A stretch of DNA of 64,000 bases from assembly GCF_003130255.1 (NCBI RefSeq), contig NZ_NRCN01000001.1, positions 924,501-988,500 on the forward strand. Direction: 5' to 3'. The position numbers and the translations under genes are program-made. This document shows positions 1 to 8,811 of the stretch, one piece after another (position 1 is the first letter of the stretch; each line of letters opens with the position of its first letter). Under the pieces are notes generated by a model that was not told the origin of the DNA, did not search any database, and was given only the letters and a program-made list of their open reading frames with translations. The DNA is from Aggregatibacter kilianii (GTDB lineage: Bacteria > Pseudomonadota > Gammaproteobacteria > Enterobacterales > Pasteurellaceae).

Positions 1-860
1 TATTTTTGGTCGCCTTTCATGGTGTAAACCAAAGCTTCAGCAGGCACCGCTAAGAAGCGTTCTTCAAATTTTGCCGCTAAGACGTTTGGATATTCCACCA
101 AGGAAGTGACTTCTTCAAGCAAGCTTTCTTCAATGTCCGCTACGCCGCCAAGTGCGGTCGCTTTTGCTTGAGATTTTGCAAGAATTTCTGCTTTACGCTC
201 GTTGAAATCGGCTACTACAGAACCTTTTTCACGTAATAATTGTGGATATTGGTCTGCATGTTGAATTTCAAATTCTTTTTCACCTAAGAAACGGTGACCG
301 CGAATAGTGCGCGCACTTGCCACACCTAAAATTTCGCCTTCAATTAACTCATCGCCCAATAACAAAGTTACCGTGTGAACCGGACGGATAAATTGCACGG
401 TTTTGTCTGCCCAACGCATTGGTTTTGGAATTAGCAATTTCGCCAACGCATTTGCCACAATGCCGTTAAGCAAGTTTTTAGTCGGTTGACCTTCAATTTT
501 CGCACGGTGAACGAGCCATTCGCCTTTATCGGTTGCAATGCGTTCTGCTTGCTCAACGGTAATACCACAACCACGCGCCCAGCCTTCAGCTGCTTTCGTC
601 GGTTTTCCTTCAGCATCAAAGGCTGCAGACACTGCAGGCCCTCGTTTTTCGATTTCTTTACTCGGTTGTTGTGTCGCCAAGTTCAACACTTTCACCGCCA
701 AACGACGCGGCGCCGCAAACCATTCGATTTTGTCGAAGGTTAAACCCGCTTGGTTTAATTCCGCTTCAACGTTATCCGCAAAAGAGGTTGCTAATGTTTT
801 GAGAGCTTTTGGTGGCAGCTCTTCTGTGCCGATTTCTACTAGGAAGTTTTGAGTTGTCAT
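1..860 (-). CDS. glyS: Glycyl-tRNA synthetase beta subunit (N-terminal part, cut by window start)
   Basis: This encodes the tRNA-binding and editing-type beta subunit of the tetrameric (alpha2beta2) glycyl-tRNA synthetase, a cytoplasmic enzyme that charges tRNA-Gly. The start is the ATG whose complement ends at 860. Translation opens [20 protein letters not shown], the highly conserved beginning of GlyS, and then reads without a stop to position 1, so about 286 of the usual ~690 residues are visible and the C-terminus lies outside the window. The catalytic alpha subunit glyQ lies about 8.7 kb upstream on the same strand, not directly adjacent. The gap between them holds several accessory genes, so glyS probably needs its own promoter. 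Confidence 0.97.
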   Translation of the reverse strand, partial: MTTQNFLVEIGTEELPPKALKTLATSFADNVEAELNQAGLTFDKIEWFAAPRRLAVKVLNLATQQPSKEIEKRGPAVSAAFDAEGKPTKAAEGWARGCGITVEQAERIATDKGEWLVHRAKIEGQPTKNLLNGIVANALAKLLIPKPMRWADKTVQFIRPVHTVTLLLGDELIEGEILGVASARTIRGHRFLGEKEFEIQHADQYPQLLREKGSVVADFNERKAEILAKSQAKATALGGVADIEESLLEEVTSLVEYPNVLAAKFEERFLAVPAEALVYTMKGDQK

Positions 861-918
861 TTTGTTTCTCTTATTTAAAAATTCTGTAGGTTTAAATCCT
901 TATTTTCTTCGTTGTCAC

Positions 919-963
919 TTCTGCCAAATCTCCCCTCCCCCTCTTTGCTAAAGAGGGGATTGG
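919..963. repeat. Short inverted copy of the DUF559-flanking repeat
   Basis: Positions 926-958 are a perfect 33-base reverse complement of 1082-1114, and match 1261-1293 with one difference. The core is itself a palindrome (CCCCTCTTTGCTAAAGAGGGG). The outer CTTCTGCC at 918-925 also matches the complement of the far end of the long repeat units (GGCAGAAG near 1353). This copy therefore looks like a long unit in inverted orientation from which the middle, about 60 bases, is missing. Confidence 0.8.
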
Positions 964-1038
964 ATCTTTGCAGAGTTAAATATCTATGTTCTACTTTAAT
1001 GTTTTTTGAAAGCAGATAATTTAATCTATATTGAAATT

Positions 1039-1218
1039 AAAATATAAATAGCCAGTTAATATTAATTTACTCAAGAACTTCCCCCTCTTTAGCAAAGAGG
1101 GGGAGGGGAGATTTACTCGCTTCGCTCGCACTTCGTGCCGTTGCTAAAGCAACGTTCAAACGCAAGCGTTTGTGGCAGACGTTAATCCAACCTAATACTC
1201 AACAATCCCTCATATTCT
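1039..1218. repeat. Long repeat unit 1 next to the DUF559 gene
   Basis: First of two tandem units about 180 bases long. It starts at the AAAATATAAATAGCC block, runs through the CCCCTCTTTAGCAAAGAGGGG palindrome, and then through small palindromes (GTTGCTAAAGCAAC, AAACGCAAGCGTTT) and a GGCAGACGTTAATCCAACCT end. After that, 1195-1218 resembles the sequence over the DUF559 stop codon. The unit may therefore include a decayed copy of that gene's 3' end. No gene is seen in 861-1377. Confidence 0.8.
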
Positions 1219-1379
1219 AAAATATAAATAGCCCACTACTATCAATTTACTCAAGAAATCCCCCTCTTTAGCAAAGAGGGGTAGGGGAGATTTACTCGCT
1301 TCGCTCGTACTTCGTGCCATTGCTAAAGCAACGTTCAAACTCAAGCGTTTGTGGCAGAAGTTAATTCAACCTCACACTC
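1219..1379. repeat. Long repeat unit 2, abutting the DUF559 stop codon
   Basis: Second tandem unit, aligned to unit 1 with an offset of 179-180 bases and a single-base indel near 1260. Differences are scattered point changes, so the duplication is not very recent. The unit ends at the stop codon of the DUF559 gene (TGA complement at 1378-1380), so the repeat and the gene are physically linked. Confidence 0.8.
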
Positions 1380-1743
1380 AATCCGCCCTTACATTCTCCA
1401 AAAACAAATAAATCTGCTCTACCACCGCTTCAACTTCACGCATTACTTCATCATTACTAAATCGCATCACCGTAAAACCAAGTGAATTTAATTCTGCATC
1501 TCGCAATGCGTCTTTTTCCTGATGATCGGGCTCATAGTGCTGACTACCGTCTAATTCGATAATCAGCTTTGCTTTCGCACAATAAAAATCAACGATATAA
1601 CTTAAAAGTGGCTTTTGTCGATTAAACCGAAAGCCTAATAACTGATCCCGATTAATCCGCTGCCAAAGTTTATTTTCTGCATCGGTTTGATTATTGCGAA
1701 GTTTTTGTGAATTTTCTTTTAAGTATTTTTCATAGGGTTGCAT
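1378..1743 (-). CDS. DUF559 family, Vsr-like endonuclease-fold protein
   Basis: A 121-residue protein of the DUF559 family, whose members have a restriction-endonuclease-like (very-short-patch-repair) fold. Visible marks are the N-terminal K-x-L-R...T-x-A-E-x-x-L-W helix, VDFYC at 51-55, ELDGSQHY at 63-70, and the C-terminal R-D-x-x-L...G-x-x-V-x-R-F block. The acidic and Q/H residues match the presumed catalytic core. The function of the family is not established, so a nuclease role is inference from fold. The gene sits 5 bases downstream of the acid phosphatase stop on the same strand and is embedded in palindromic direct and inverted repeats on its 3' side. Such repeats suggest it is mobile or repeat-associated. 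Confidence 0.85.
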   Translation of the reverse strand: MQPYEKYLKENSQKLRNNQTDAENKLWQRINRDQLLGFRFNRQKPLLSYIVDFYCAKAKLIIELDGSQHYEPDHQEKDALRDAELNSLGFTVMRFSNDEVMREVEAVVEQIYLFLENVRAD

Positions 1744-1748
1744 GAAAG

Positions 1749-3014
1749 CTACTTCTTTCCATTCTCAATCCCTTCACTCAACACCTTTTGAAACTGCTCA
1801 TAATCACAGAAACCACTTTCATCTTTTGTACAAGCATCGATCGTTAATGCCGTTTGTTTTGGTGGTGTAGCAAGGCTTAACGGCGTTAGTTTAACGAGTT
1901 GTTCAGTGCTTTGATACACATAATCTAACTTAAATTTCAATTTGCCACTTGGTTTGTGCTTCCACACTTCAAATAGCAACTTGCCGCCAATTGGGATATT
2001 TTCTAATGAATCATCTAACTCATAAGGCTCAACACCTAGTGCCGCAAGCAGAGCGACAATATTAGAATCATGTCCAACCAATAAGTTAATTTTATTTTTA
2101 CTATTTAGCTGTTGCTGAATAAATACTAACAACGGATATGAGGCGTTTTGTGCCAACGCTTCGTTGTTTTTAAATAACGTGCGGTAATATTCGTTTTTAA
2201 TTTCGTTAATTGCACGCCATTTTTCTTGGCTATCCACGCGGCCGTTGGCGATCTCTGCATCAGGTTTGCCTACATAATGGGCGAGCAACAATGCACTAAC
2301 TATTTTCTTTCCTGTGCTGATAGCACCAGTAATTTTAACCGACTTGCCGTCTTTAATACTGTATTCACCAACTTTTCCACCTAAATCACATTCGCCTTTT
2401 TGTAAGCAGTTTGGTGAATTTTTGTAATCGATGATTTCACTTAATAGCGCATAATTTGGCGCTAATTTTTGCTGTAAAGCGGTTAAATCAACGTTATTTT
2501 TTGCCGATTCAATCAAGGCTTGACTTGGATTGTGCACTTGGGTGTTAAAAATCGGATCTTTTTCTGAACCAATTTTACCATGATGTTGCAGTTGAACATT
2601 ACAGCCCGCAAATGCGCCAGAAACAATCGCCTGACCCGTTGCAATAGTCCGTTGCACACCATTCGCATAAGCGAAAATGCCTTCGCCCGATGCACAACGT
2701 TCTGTTGTTAATAACCTTTTATCCGCAAGCCATTGCCCTAAATACTGTCCGAAATAGGTTTCTAGCACGGTACCTTTTGCCGTGAGATAACCTGATGGTA
2801 CATCCCATTTTGCCCACGCGTACGGGGAATATTTTGCCATTTCCTGTGGATCTTTTTCCACCGGTGAGCGCAATCCATGACGACTAAAAATTAATACTTT
2901 CTCGAGTTCATAATCTGCACTTGCTGCATTTTGATGATTTTCTGTTGCAAATACACTGCTTACAATGATTGAGCTGAGTAAAAGTGCGGTTAAAGTTTGG
3001 GATACTTTCTTCAT
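1749..3014 (-). CDS. Periplasmic histidine acid phosphatase (glucose-1-phosphatase/phytase type)
   Basis: A 421-residue exported phosphomonoesterase of the histidine acid phosphatase family. A signal peptide covers about residues 1-23 (basic MKK, hydrophobic core, VFA cleavage). The nucleophile motif RHGLRSP is at 45-51 with His46 as the phospho-acceptor, and the proton-donor HD pair is at 315-316 in GHDSNI. Several cysteines (107, 138, 203, 209 and two near the C-terminus) suit periplasmic disulfides. It probably releases phosphate from sugar phosphates or similar substrates for uptake. The family resembles Agp and AppA of E. coli, but the substrate cannot be read from the sequence. A purine-rich GGAGA ribosome site precedes the ATG. 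It lies between the autotransporter and the DUF559 gene, all in one orientation. Confidence 0.9.
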   Translation of the reverse strand: MKKVSQTLTALLLSSIIVSSVFATENHQNAASADYELEKVLIFSRHGLRSPVEKDPQEMAKYSPYAWAKWDVPSGYLTAKGTVLETYFGQYLGQWLADKRLLTTERCASGEGIFAYANGVQRTIATGQAIVSGAFAGCNVQLQHHGKIGSEKDPIFNTQVHNPSQALIESAKNNVDLTALQQKLAPNYALLSEIIDYKNSPNCLQKGECDLGGKVGEYSIKDGKSVKITGAISTGKKIVSALLLAHYVGKPDAEIANGRVDSQEKWRAINEIKNEYYRTLFKNNEALAQNASYPLLVFIQQQLNSKNKINLLVGHDSNIVALLAALGVEPYELDDSLENIPIGGKLLFEVWKHKPSGKLKFKLDYVYQSTEQLVKLTPLSLATPPKQTALTIDACTKDESGFCDYEQFQKVLSEGIENGKK

Positions 3015-3160
3015 TTAACATGTCTCCTTTTTCAACTGACTACCCCGTATATCTCATACCGGAATTGATGCTTTGTAGTTTCCTACACTATCACAAAACC
3101 CTGTTCAAAATATTCATGTTTAATGAAATGAATACGCATATTTACCTCATTTATGACGTT

Positions 3161-6100
3161 TTACCAACGATATCCCACTTTCAAACCAATCTGATGTTGT
3201 TTATCCAGTTGTTTACCACGGCTTTGCCCTGCATAAGTCGCAATCTGCCAATTGGCAAAATCGGTCGTGAACCCGATTTCTTGTTGCCAGTAACGATCAA
3301 AACGTTGTGTTAACTGTGATTGATTAACATGCACTGCCACCTGGGAATCGGATGCATCGACGTAATTCAACGTCAATGCCGGTCGTATAGTAACGCCTGC
3401 CCACGGCATAAAGGCATAATCCACAGTTACACCGGCATGATAAGCGTTAAAGCTCATTTTCGGAGAATGCACATTCACTCCGGCATAAGTGTAACTATCA
3501 GCAGAAATATAATAACGATGAATGCCAACATGTGGTCGGATGGACAGTTTATCTAAATTCAGTTGATAACCCAAGCCTATGCCAATTGTTGCGATGCGAC
3601 GTTTTATTTTGGCATTTTGAGATTCACCACGAATTTCACCCGCACTTAAACCATATCCTGCATCGGCAGAGAGGTTTAAGCCATTTTCAAAATCATATTT
3701 AGCAAAAGCAGACAGCATATTTAAGCGGCCTTTGCTACTAATGTTGTCATCAAAAGCATTGCTTGCTCGAGAATGAGAGAACAACAAGCCTAAGCGGTGA
3801 TTTGTATCAATATGTTGCACACCAACTTGTGTCAAACGTGCTTTTTGTTGATACGCACGGAACTCATCAGCATCATAATTGCGGGAAGAATATAACGTAT
3901 TTGCCCAAACATTGGTGTTGTTCTCAGACACTAAATGTTTGTTTAATTCATCTTGCGCCAATAACACACTATTCACGCTCGCCGATAATTCGGATAACGC
4001 GCTGTTAGCATAACGGCTAATCAATTCTTTCTGTTTTTTAACCGCACTTTCTTGTTCCAACGCTTTACGCTGTGCATCTAAACGAGCCTGTTCTTCTGCC
4101 TTGCGTTTTTCTTCGGCTAAACGAGCTGCTTCATCCGCTTTACGTTTTTCTTCCGCCAAACGAGCCGCTTCTTCCGCCTTGCGTTTTTCTTCGGCTAAGC
4201 GAGCGGCTTCTTCCGCTTTACGTTTTTCTTCGGCTAAACGTGCCGCTTCTTCCGCTTTACGTTTTTCTTCCGCTAAACGAGCCGCTTCTTCCGCTTTGCG
4301 TTTTTCTTCGGCGAGACGTGCTAATTCTTCCGCTTTGCGTTTTTCTTCGGCGAGACGAGCCGCTTCATCTGCTTTACGTTTCTCTTCCGCTAAACGAGCC
4401 GCTTCATCCGCTTTACGTTTTTCTTCTGCCAAACGTACCGCTTCGTCCGCTTTACGTTTTTCTTCCGCTAAGCGAGCCGTTTCTTCCGCCTTGCGTTTTT
4501 CTTCGGCGAGATGAGCCGCTTCATCTGCTTTACGTTTTTCTTCCGCTAAGCGAGCCGCTTCTTCCGCCTTACGTTTTTCTTCCGCTAGACGAATCGCTTC
4601 TTCCGCTTTACGTTTCTCTTCGGCTAAACGTGCTGCTTCTTCCGCTTTACGTTTCTCTTCGGCGAGACGTGCTGCTTCTTCCGCTTTGCGTTTTTCTTCC
4701 GCTAAACGTGCCGCTTCATCTGCTTTACGTTTCTCTTCCGCTAGACGTACTGCTTCGTCTGCTTTGCGTTTTTCTTCCGCTAAACGAGCCGCTTCATCTG
4801 CTTTACGTTTTTCTTCCGCTAAGCGAGCCGCTTCTTCCGCCTTGCGTTTATCTTCCGCTAAACGAGCTGCTTCTTCCGCTTTACGTTTTTCTTCGGCGAG
4901 ACGTGCCGCTTCATCTGCTTTACGTTTCTCTTCGGCGAGACGTGCTACTTCTTCCGCCTTGCGTTTTTCTTCCGCTAAACGAGCAGCTTCTTCCGCTTTA
5001 CGTTTTTCTTCCGCTAAACGAGCCGCTTCTTCCGCTTTGCGTTTTTCTTCGGCGAGACGAGCCGCTTCATCTGCTTTACGTTTTTCTTCCGCTAAGCGAG
5101 CCGCTTCTTCCGCCTTGCGTTTTTCTTCCGCTAGACGAGCTAATTCTTCCGCCTTGCGTTTATCTTCCGCTAAACGAGCAGCTTCTTCGGCTTTACGTTT
5201 TTCCTCAGCTAAACGTGCTAATTCTTCTGCTTTACGTTTTTCTTCCGCTAAACGAGCCAATTCTTCCGCCTTACGTTTTTCTTCGGCGAGACGTGCGGCT
5301 TCGTCTGCTTTACGTTTTTCTTCCGCTAAACGAGCCAATTCTTCCGCCTTGCGTTTCTCTTCCGCTAAACGCGCAGCTTCTTCAGCTTTACGTTTTTCTT
5401 CCACTAAACGAGCCGCTTCGTCGGCTTTACGTTTTTCCTCTGCTAAGCGAGCGGCTTCGTCCGCTTTACGTTTTTCTTCTGCCAAACGTGCCTGATCCGC
5501 AAGTTCTTGCTCTTTTCTTGGGTTGTATAAGCGGTAATCGTGATTATCATTTTTCAACTCATAGCGGTAGGTCCCTACATCCACTGTGCCATTCGCCAAA
5601 GCAACATTGACGTTGTCAGTCTGAGCGGTGTTTTTAAGGGTCAACAGGCTGAGTTGTTGCAAGGTTTGTGGTTCGGCGCCGGTGTTGCGTACATTTAATA
5701 CAAAATTCCCTGTTGCCAAACCATGTACTGCCACATGATCGCCTTTGTTTTCCTGCAAATAAGTGCGGTAATTAAAGGTACCGTTTCCGCTTAAATCGCC
5801 TAGCACGGTGAGTTGATTAAATGTTTGATTATTCGTTTGAGTCGCAAAATCCGGATTTAGCGTAATTTGACTGTTATTCAGGCTTAAATTGCCAATTGTT
5901 GTGCTATTCGGTAACGTCCAGTTTGCATTGTCTGATAATGAAACCTGAGTGTCTTTGGCACCCAGAATTTGGTGCTCAAAACGGGCGTTAACGAAATTTA
6001 ATTTTGCCTGATCAGAAAGCGTCGCATCGCCCGCCAAAGTAGCATTTTCAACCGTTGCCATAGTTTGGTTATCCAGCACAAGTGTGCCAGTTTGAGTTGC

Positions 6101-8353
6101 GTTATGCGCTAAGCGATATTGGCTTTGTCCTTGTAATGCCACATTGCCCGCAACATCAGCAAGTCCCAGCACCGATAATTTGGCATTGTCATTCAGGGTA
6201 AAATTACCATTGATTTTGCTGCGTTCAATGCTCGCAAAGACTTTATCAGATAAGGTTTGGTTAGCGCATTTGGTCAGCCCCGTCCAGTCAGAACGGGCAC
6301 AAATGAAATTCGCCTGTTTGTCGGTAACCCCCAATGTGGCATTGGCGTTTTTACTTAATTGCCAATCGCCGTTTATCACAGAAACATTTCGAGAAACGAC
6401 CGCACTTCCACCGTTAATGATGTATTTTTCTGCTTTAAAGGTACGGCTTAGCCAGTCATCATCCATCACCACTTCGCCTTGTGGACGACCGATTAATGCC
6501 GGTCGGTTTTGGTGGTTATAGGCATGAGGCGTTGGGCGACCGCTAAAGACCAACGTACCGTTTGTCTGCGTAACATTGCCGTTTAAATTAGTGCCGCCCG
6601 ACAATAAAAAGACACTGTCTGCGTGCGTAGGTTGATAGTCGATATTTAATCGACCGTTGTGAAGTGCGGCATTGGTTTCACCAAACCAGCCGTTAAACGC
6701 CGTGGCTTTGGATTGATTAATGCTGTTTTCATTATTGATTTGTGCATTGCCAAGAAGCGTAACGGTTGCTGCTGTGTCTTTGTTATGGTTGACAATTTGT
6801 GCACCTTCATCGGTATTTTGAATGCGATTAAAGGTAAGTGAATGTCCGTTAAGATCTAAACGACCGCCACGGAAGCCGAAATAAATATTGTTTGGATTGA
6901 CTTGGTCGGCACTTTCCAATTTCACCGTTGGACGACCGCTCACAATACCTAATTGATTAAAGGCTTGTTTTTTGCCTTGCTCGTCTGCTTGTTGATTTAA
7001 AACGACAACACCGTCCCCCACGCTGATATCACCAAGGTTTTCGCCTTTACCGTTGACCAATAACGTGCCTTGCCCAATTTTAGACAAGCGATCACCTGCC
7101 GGGTTTTTAACTTTCCACGTCACCGTACTGCCTTCACTTACTGAAACACCTGCGCCTTTCCAAGTTTCATCGGTGCTAGGCTGTACCACAAAATCCCCTT
7201 CAAAGGTCAGCCCGCCGGCACCCTGATCAATATTATTCTTCAAGGTTATCGTGCCGTTTTCCATATTCCCAAAGTAAATATTCTTACCGTGATGAAGTGC
7301 CGGCATATAAGGGTTTGGGCCACCATATCCAAAAAATTCATCTCTGCCGGAAGAAGGCAGGCTGTAATTGGCAAGCGGAGTGTTTGTAACAACTCTGCCA
7401 CCTTTGGTTAATTTACCGCTGCCATTGCCGTCTGCCGTCCAGTCATAAGAAGCTGCTGTAAAGTCAAATAAGCTCAGCAAATCACCGGCAATGATCTCAT
7501 CCAAATAATTCTTACGTGCAATTTGATAGGTATTTTCTTTTCCTTGATAAGGGTGTCCGCTACGCAATACGCCGTTTATCAGCCATTTTCCTGCCGTTTT
7601 ATCATAAATAAACATCGGTGAACCACTGTCACCGCTAGAACCTGAAATCGGTAACGGGCCATATTGATTCGGATGACGCACATCACCGCTTAAACTGACC
7701 TCACCATTGTTCGCCCAACCTTGCATAAAGGTATTGCCTGCGGTGAGGTAGTTATACGCCATGGCAATATGATTGCCATTGTCATTATCATCACGCAAAA
7801 ATTGCCAACCGCTACCAATTCGCACCCGCATTGGATACTTTTCTAAATCACCATAGGTACTACCCTGCATATTTGACACCATTTCTATCGGTGCAGCTTC
7901 TGTGACGAATTTAGCTAATCGAGGGTTATGGTAGTCCGTCATGTAAGGGTGAGTGCGGTCGTTTTTATAATTATTTCGTTTAACGATGTTATAACCGAAT
8001 CGGTGCTGATCGGGGTTATTGCCTTCCATGCCAAAATCAACATTTCGATAGCCCACGTTATGCGCCACGCTGACGATATATTGATCGCCCACCAGCGCTG
8101 CTACGCCATTGCGACTAACCACCGAAAAATCCATCATCGGCACATTTTGCATCATGGTGCCGATAGATTCGCCCTTTTTATTCACTACCGCAATATTTTG
8201 CGCACCGGGCGTAAACTTACCTTTATTCTCAGCAAAATCACGGAAATATTGATAATCCACGCCGGAATAGACATGTCCGGCAAAGGCCATTGGGCTTAGG
8301 TTCAACGCCACAAATGTAGCAATCAACTTAGGTTTGAAAATTGTTTTTTGCAT
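3161..8353 (-). CDS. IgA1 protease/Hap-type serine-protease autotransporter with 13-residue repeats
   Basis: A 1730-residue type Va secreted protein of peptidase family S6. A signal peptide of about 25 residues ends PMAFA. The protease domain follows, with likely triad His98 (VAHN), Asp140 (MTDYHNPRL) and Ser243 (GDSGSP at 241-246). The beta-helix passenger contains blocks close to H. influenzae IgA1 protease as I know it (NNIDQGAGG, GAGVSVSEGSTVTWKV, SGRPTPHA). Residues 954-1421 are 36 copies of a 13-residue unit, consensus AARLAEEKRKAEE. The C-terminal ~280 residues form the translocator barrel, ending YRW with the expected aromatic last residue. The passenger would be exported through this barrel and may or may not be released. 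The substrate is unknown, so IgA1 cleavage must not be assumed. It lies inside the glyQ-glyS interval. Confidence 0.93.
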   Translation of the reverse strand: MQKTIFKPKLIATFVALNLSPMAFAGHVYSGVDYQYFRDFAENKGKFTPGAQNIAVVNKKGESIGTMMQNVPMMDFSVVSRNGVAALVGDQYIVSVAHNVGYRNVDFGMEGNNPDQHRFGYNIVKRNNYKNDRTHPYMTDYHNPRLAKFVTEAAPIEMVSNMQGSTYGDLEKYPMRVRIGSGWQFLRDDNDNGNHIAMAYNYLTAGNTFMQGWANNGEVSLSGDVRHPNQYGPLPISGSSGDSGSPMFIYDKTAGKWLINGVLRSGHPYQGKENTYQIARKNYLDEIIAGDLLSLFDFTAASYDWTADGNGSGKLTKGGRVVTNTPLANYSLPSSGRDEFFGYGGPNPYMPALHHGKNIYFGNMENGTITLKNNIDQGAGGLTFEGDFVVQPSTDETWKGAGVSVSEGSTVTWKVKNPAGDRLSKIGQGTLLVNGKGENLGDISVGDGVVVLNQQADEQGKKQAFNQLGIVSGRPTVKLESADQVNPNNIYFGFRGGRLDLNGHSLTFNRIQNTDEGAQIVNHNKDTAATVTLLGNAQINNENSINQSKATAFNGWFGETNAALHNGRLNIDYQPTHADSVFLLSGGTNLNGNVTQTNGTLVFSGRPTPHAYNHQNRPALIGRPQGEVVMDDDWLSRTFKAEKYIINGGSAVVSRNVSVINGDWQLSKNANATLGVTDKQANFICARSDWTGLTKCANQTLSDKVFASIERSKINGNFTLNDNAKLSVLGLADVAGNVALQGQSQYRLAHNATQTGTLVLDNQTMATVENATLAGDATLSDQAKLNFVNARFEHQILGAKDTQVSLSDNANWTLPNSTTIGNLSLNNSQITLNPDFATQTNNQTFNQLTVLGDLSGNGTFNYRTYLQENKGDHVAVHGLATGNFVLNVRNTGAEPQTLQQLSLLTLKNTAQTDNVNVALANGTVDVGTYRYELKNDNHDYRLYNPRKEQELADQARLAEEKRKADEAARLAEEKRKADEAARLVEEKRKAEEAARLAEEKRKAEELARLAEEKRKADEAARLAEEKRKAEELARLAEEKRKAEELARLAEEKRKAEEAARLAEDKRKAEELARLAEEKRKAEEAARLAEEKRKADEAARLAEEKRKAEEAARLAEEKRKAEEAARLAEEKRKAEEVARLAEEKRKADEAARLAEEKRKAEEAARLAEDKRKAEEAARLAEEKRKADEAARLAEEKRKADEAVRLAEEKRKADEAARLAEEKRKAEEAARLAEEKRKAEEAARLAEEKRKAEEAIRLAEEKRKAEEAARLAEEKRKADEAAHLAEEKRKAEETARLAEEKRKADEAVRLAEEKRKADEAARLAEEKRKADEAARLAEEKRKAEELARLAEEKRKAEEAARLAEEKRKAEEAARLAEEKRKAEEAARLAEEKRKAEEAARLAEEKRKADEAARLAEEKRKAEEQARLDAQRKALEQESAVKKQKELISRYANSALSELSASVNSVLLAQDELNKHLVSENNTNVWANTLYSSRNYDADEFRAYQQKARLTQVGVQHIDTNHRLGLLFSHSRASNAFDDNISSKGRLNMLSAFAKYDFENGLNLSADAGYGLSAGEIRGESQNAKIKRRIATIGIGLGYQLNLDKLSIRPHVGIHRYYISADSYTYAGVNVHSPKMSFNAYHAGVTVDYAFMPWAGVTIRPALTLNYVDASDSQVAVHVNQSQLTQRFDRYWQQEIGFTTDFANWQIATYAGQSRGKQLDKQHQIGLKVGYRW
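4091..5494 (-). repeat. 36 tandem 39-bp units coding AARLAEEKRKAEE-type repeats
   Basis: Exactly 1404 bases, equal to 36 x 39, inside the autotransporter gene. Units vary only at a few residues (A/L/V/I/T at position 1 or 2, E/D at 7 and 12) and at synonymous sites. As 39 is divisible by three, gain or loss of units changes length but not frame. The alternating E and K/R pattern predicts a very long, highly charged alpha-helix. Complementary-strand ORFs over this stretch are a by-product of the repeat. Confidence 0.95.
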
Positions 8354-8397
8354 AAAATTGGTTCAAATAAAATTAAATGGTATTAGTTAAAACTAAC

Positions 8398-8431
8398 CGG
8401 CGATGGTGAGTACATCAAATCATCATCGCCG
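8398..8431. other. Stem-loop in the autotransporter 5' leader
   Basis: CGGCGATGGTG at 8398-8408 pairs with CATCATCGCCG at 8421-8431, with one mismatched position and a 12-base loop. It is 45 bases or more upstream of the autotransporter start (8353) and about 110 bases after the stop of the Grx-like gene. It could be a weak terminator for the upstream genes or a structured mRNA leader. There is no strong T-run on the minus strand, so the terminator reading is not firm. Confidence 0.4.
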
Positions 8432-8541
8432 ATTAGAAAAATGTTTAGCTTATACAACAAGCAATAAGTGACGAATCGTCCTAGCGATTCTAGTTTTTAA
8501 TTCACCGCACTTAATTCAGCACACTTAGGTGTTGTTTTATA

Positions 8542-8805
8542 TTAGGCAAAAATCGATTTTAATTGGTTTTCATCCAGAATCACCCGACCGTCTTCCAACA
8601 ACAACGCCGGAAAACCCGCGTAGCCTTTGGCTTTCACCGCATCGAACTCCGCATGATTGTCACGTAGACGTAGAAATTGTTTTAAGTTCGGTATGGAAGA
8701 CAGCACTTCCACTTCCTCATATTCCACGCCCAAACGTTTTAACTCCGCCACAAACGGTGCCGTATCAGGGCATTGCTCAGCATAATAAAGAATTGGTTTC
8801 ATCAC
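8542..8805 (-). CDS. Small glutaredoxin-like protein
   Basis: An 87-residue protein with a thioredoxin/glutaredoxin fold pattern: a beta-strand (PILYYAEQ), a C-P-D-T motif at 12-15, a helix, and a later GFPALLLEDG segment containing the cis-proline typical of the fold. The second active-site position is Thr, not Cys, so a monothiol mechanism is expected. It probably handles glutathione-linked thiol exchange in the cytoplasm; the client is unknown. The stop of the upstream nitrobindin-like gene is only 6 bases away, so the two are very likely cotranscribed. Either of two adjacent Met codons could be the start. A USS-like ACCGCACTT lies just downstream. Confidence 0.8.
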   Translation of the reverse strand: MMKPILYYAEQCPDTAPFVAELKRLGVEYEEVEVLSSIPNLKQFLRLRDNHAEFDAVKAKGYAGFPALLLEDGRVILDENQLKSIFA

Positions 8806-8811
8806 GGCTCC

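Noticed and set aside
4091..5494. The regular 39-bp array as a possible CRISPR
   Set aside because: Units are contiguous coding repeats without spacers, in frame within a large gene.
4072..5610. A 512-codon plus-strand open frame rich in Leu/Pro, and further RFSSAKRAASSAL-type frames on the same strand
   Set aside because: They are complementary-strand by-products of the 39-bp coding repeat of the autotransporter. No ribosome site, no domain, and their periodicity simply mirrors the repeat.
8466..8500. Small GAATCG/CGATTC inverted repeat followed by a T-run as a plus-strand terminator
   Set aside because: The stem is only 6 bp and there is no plus-strand gene upstream of it.
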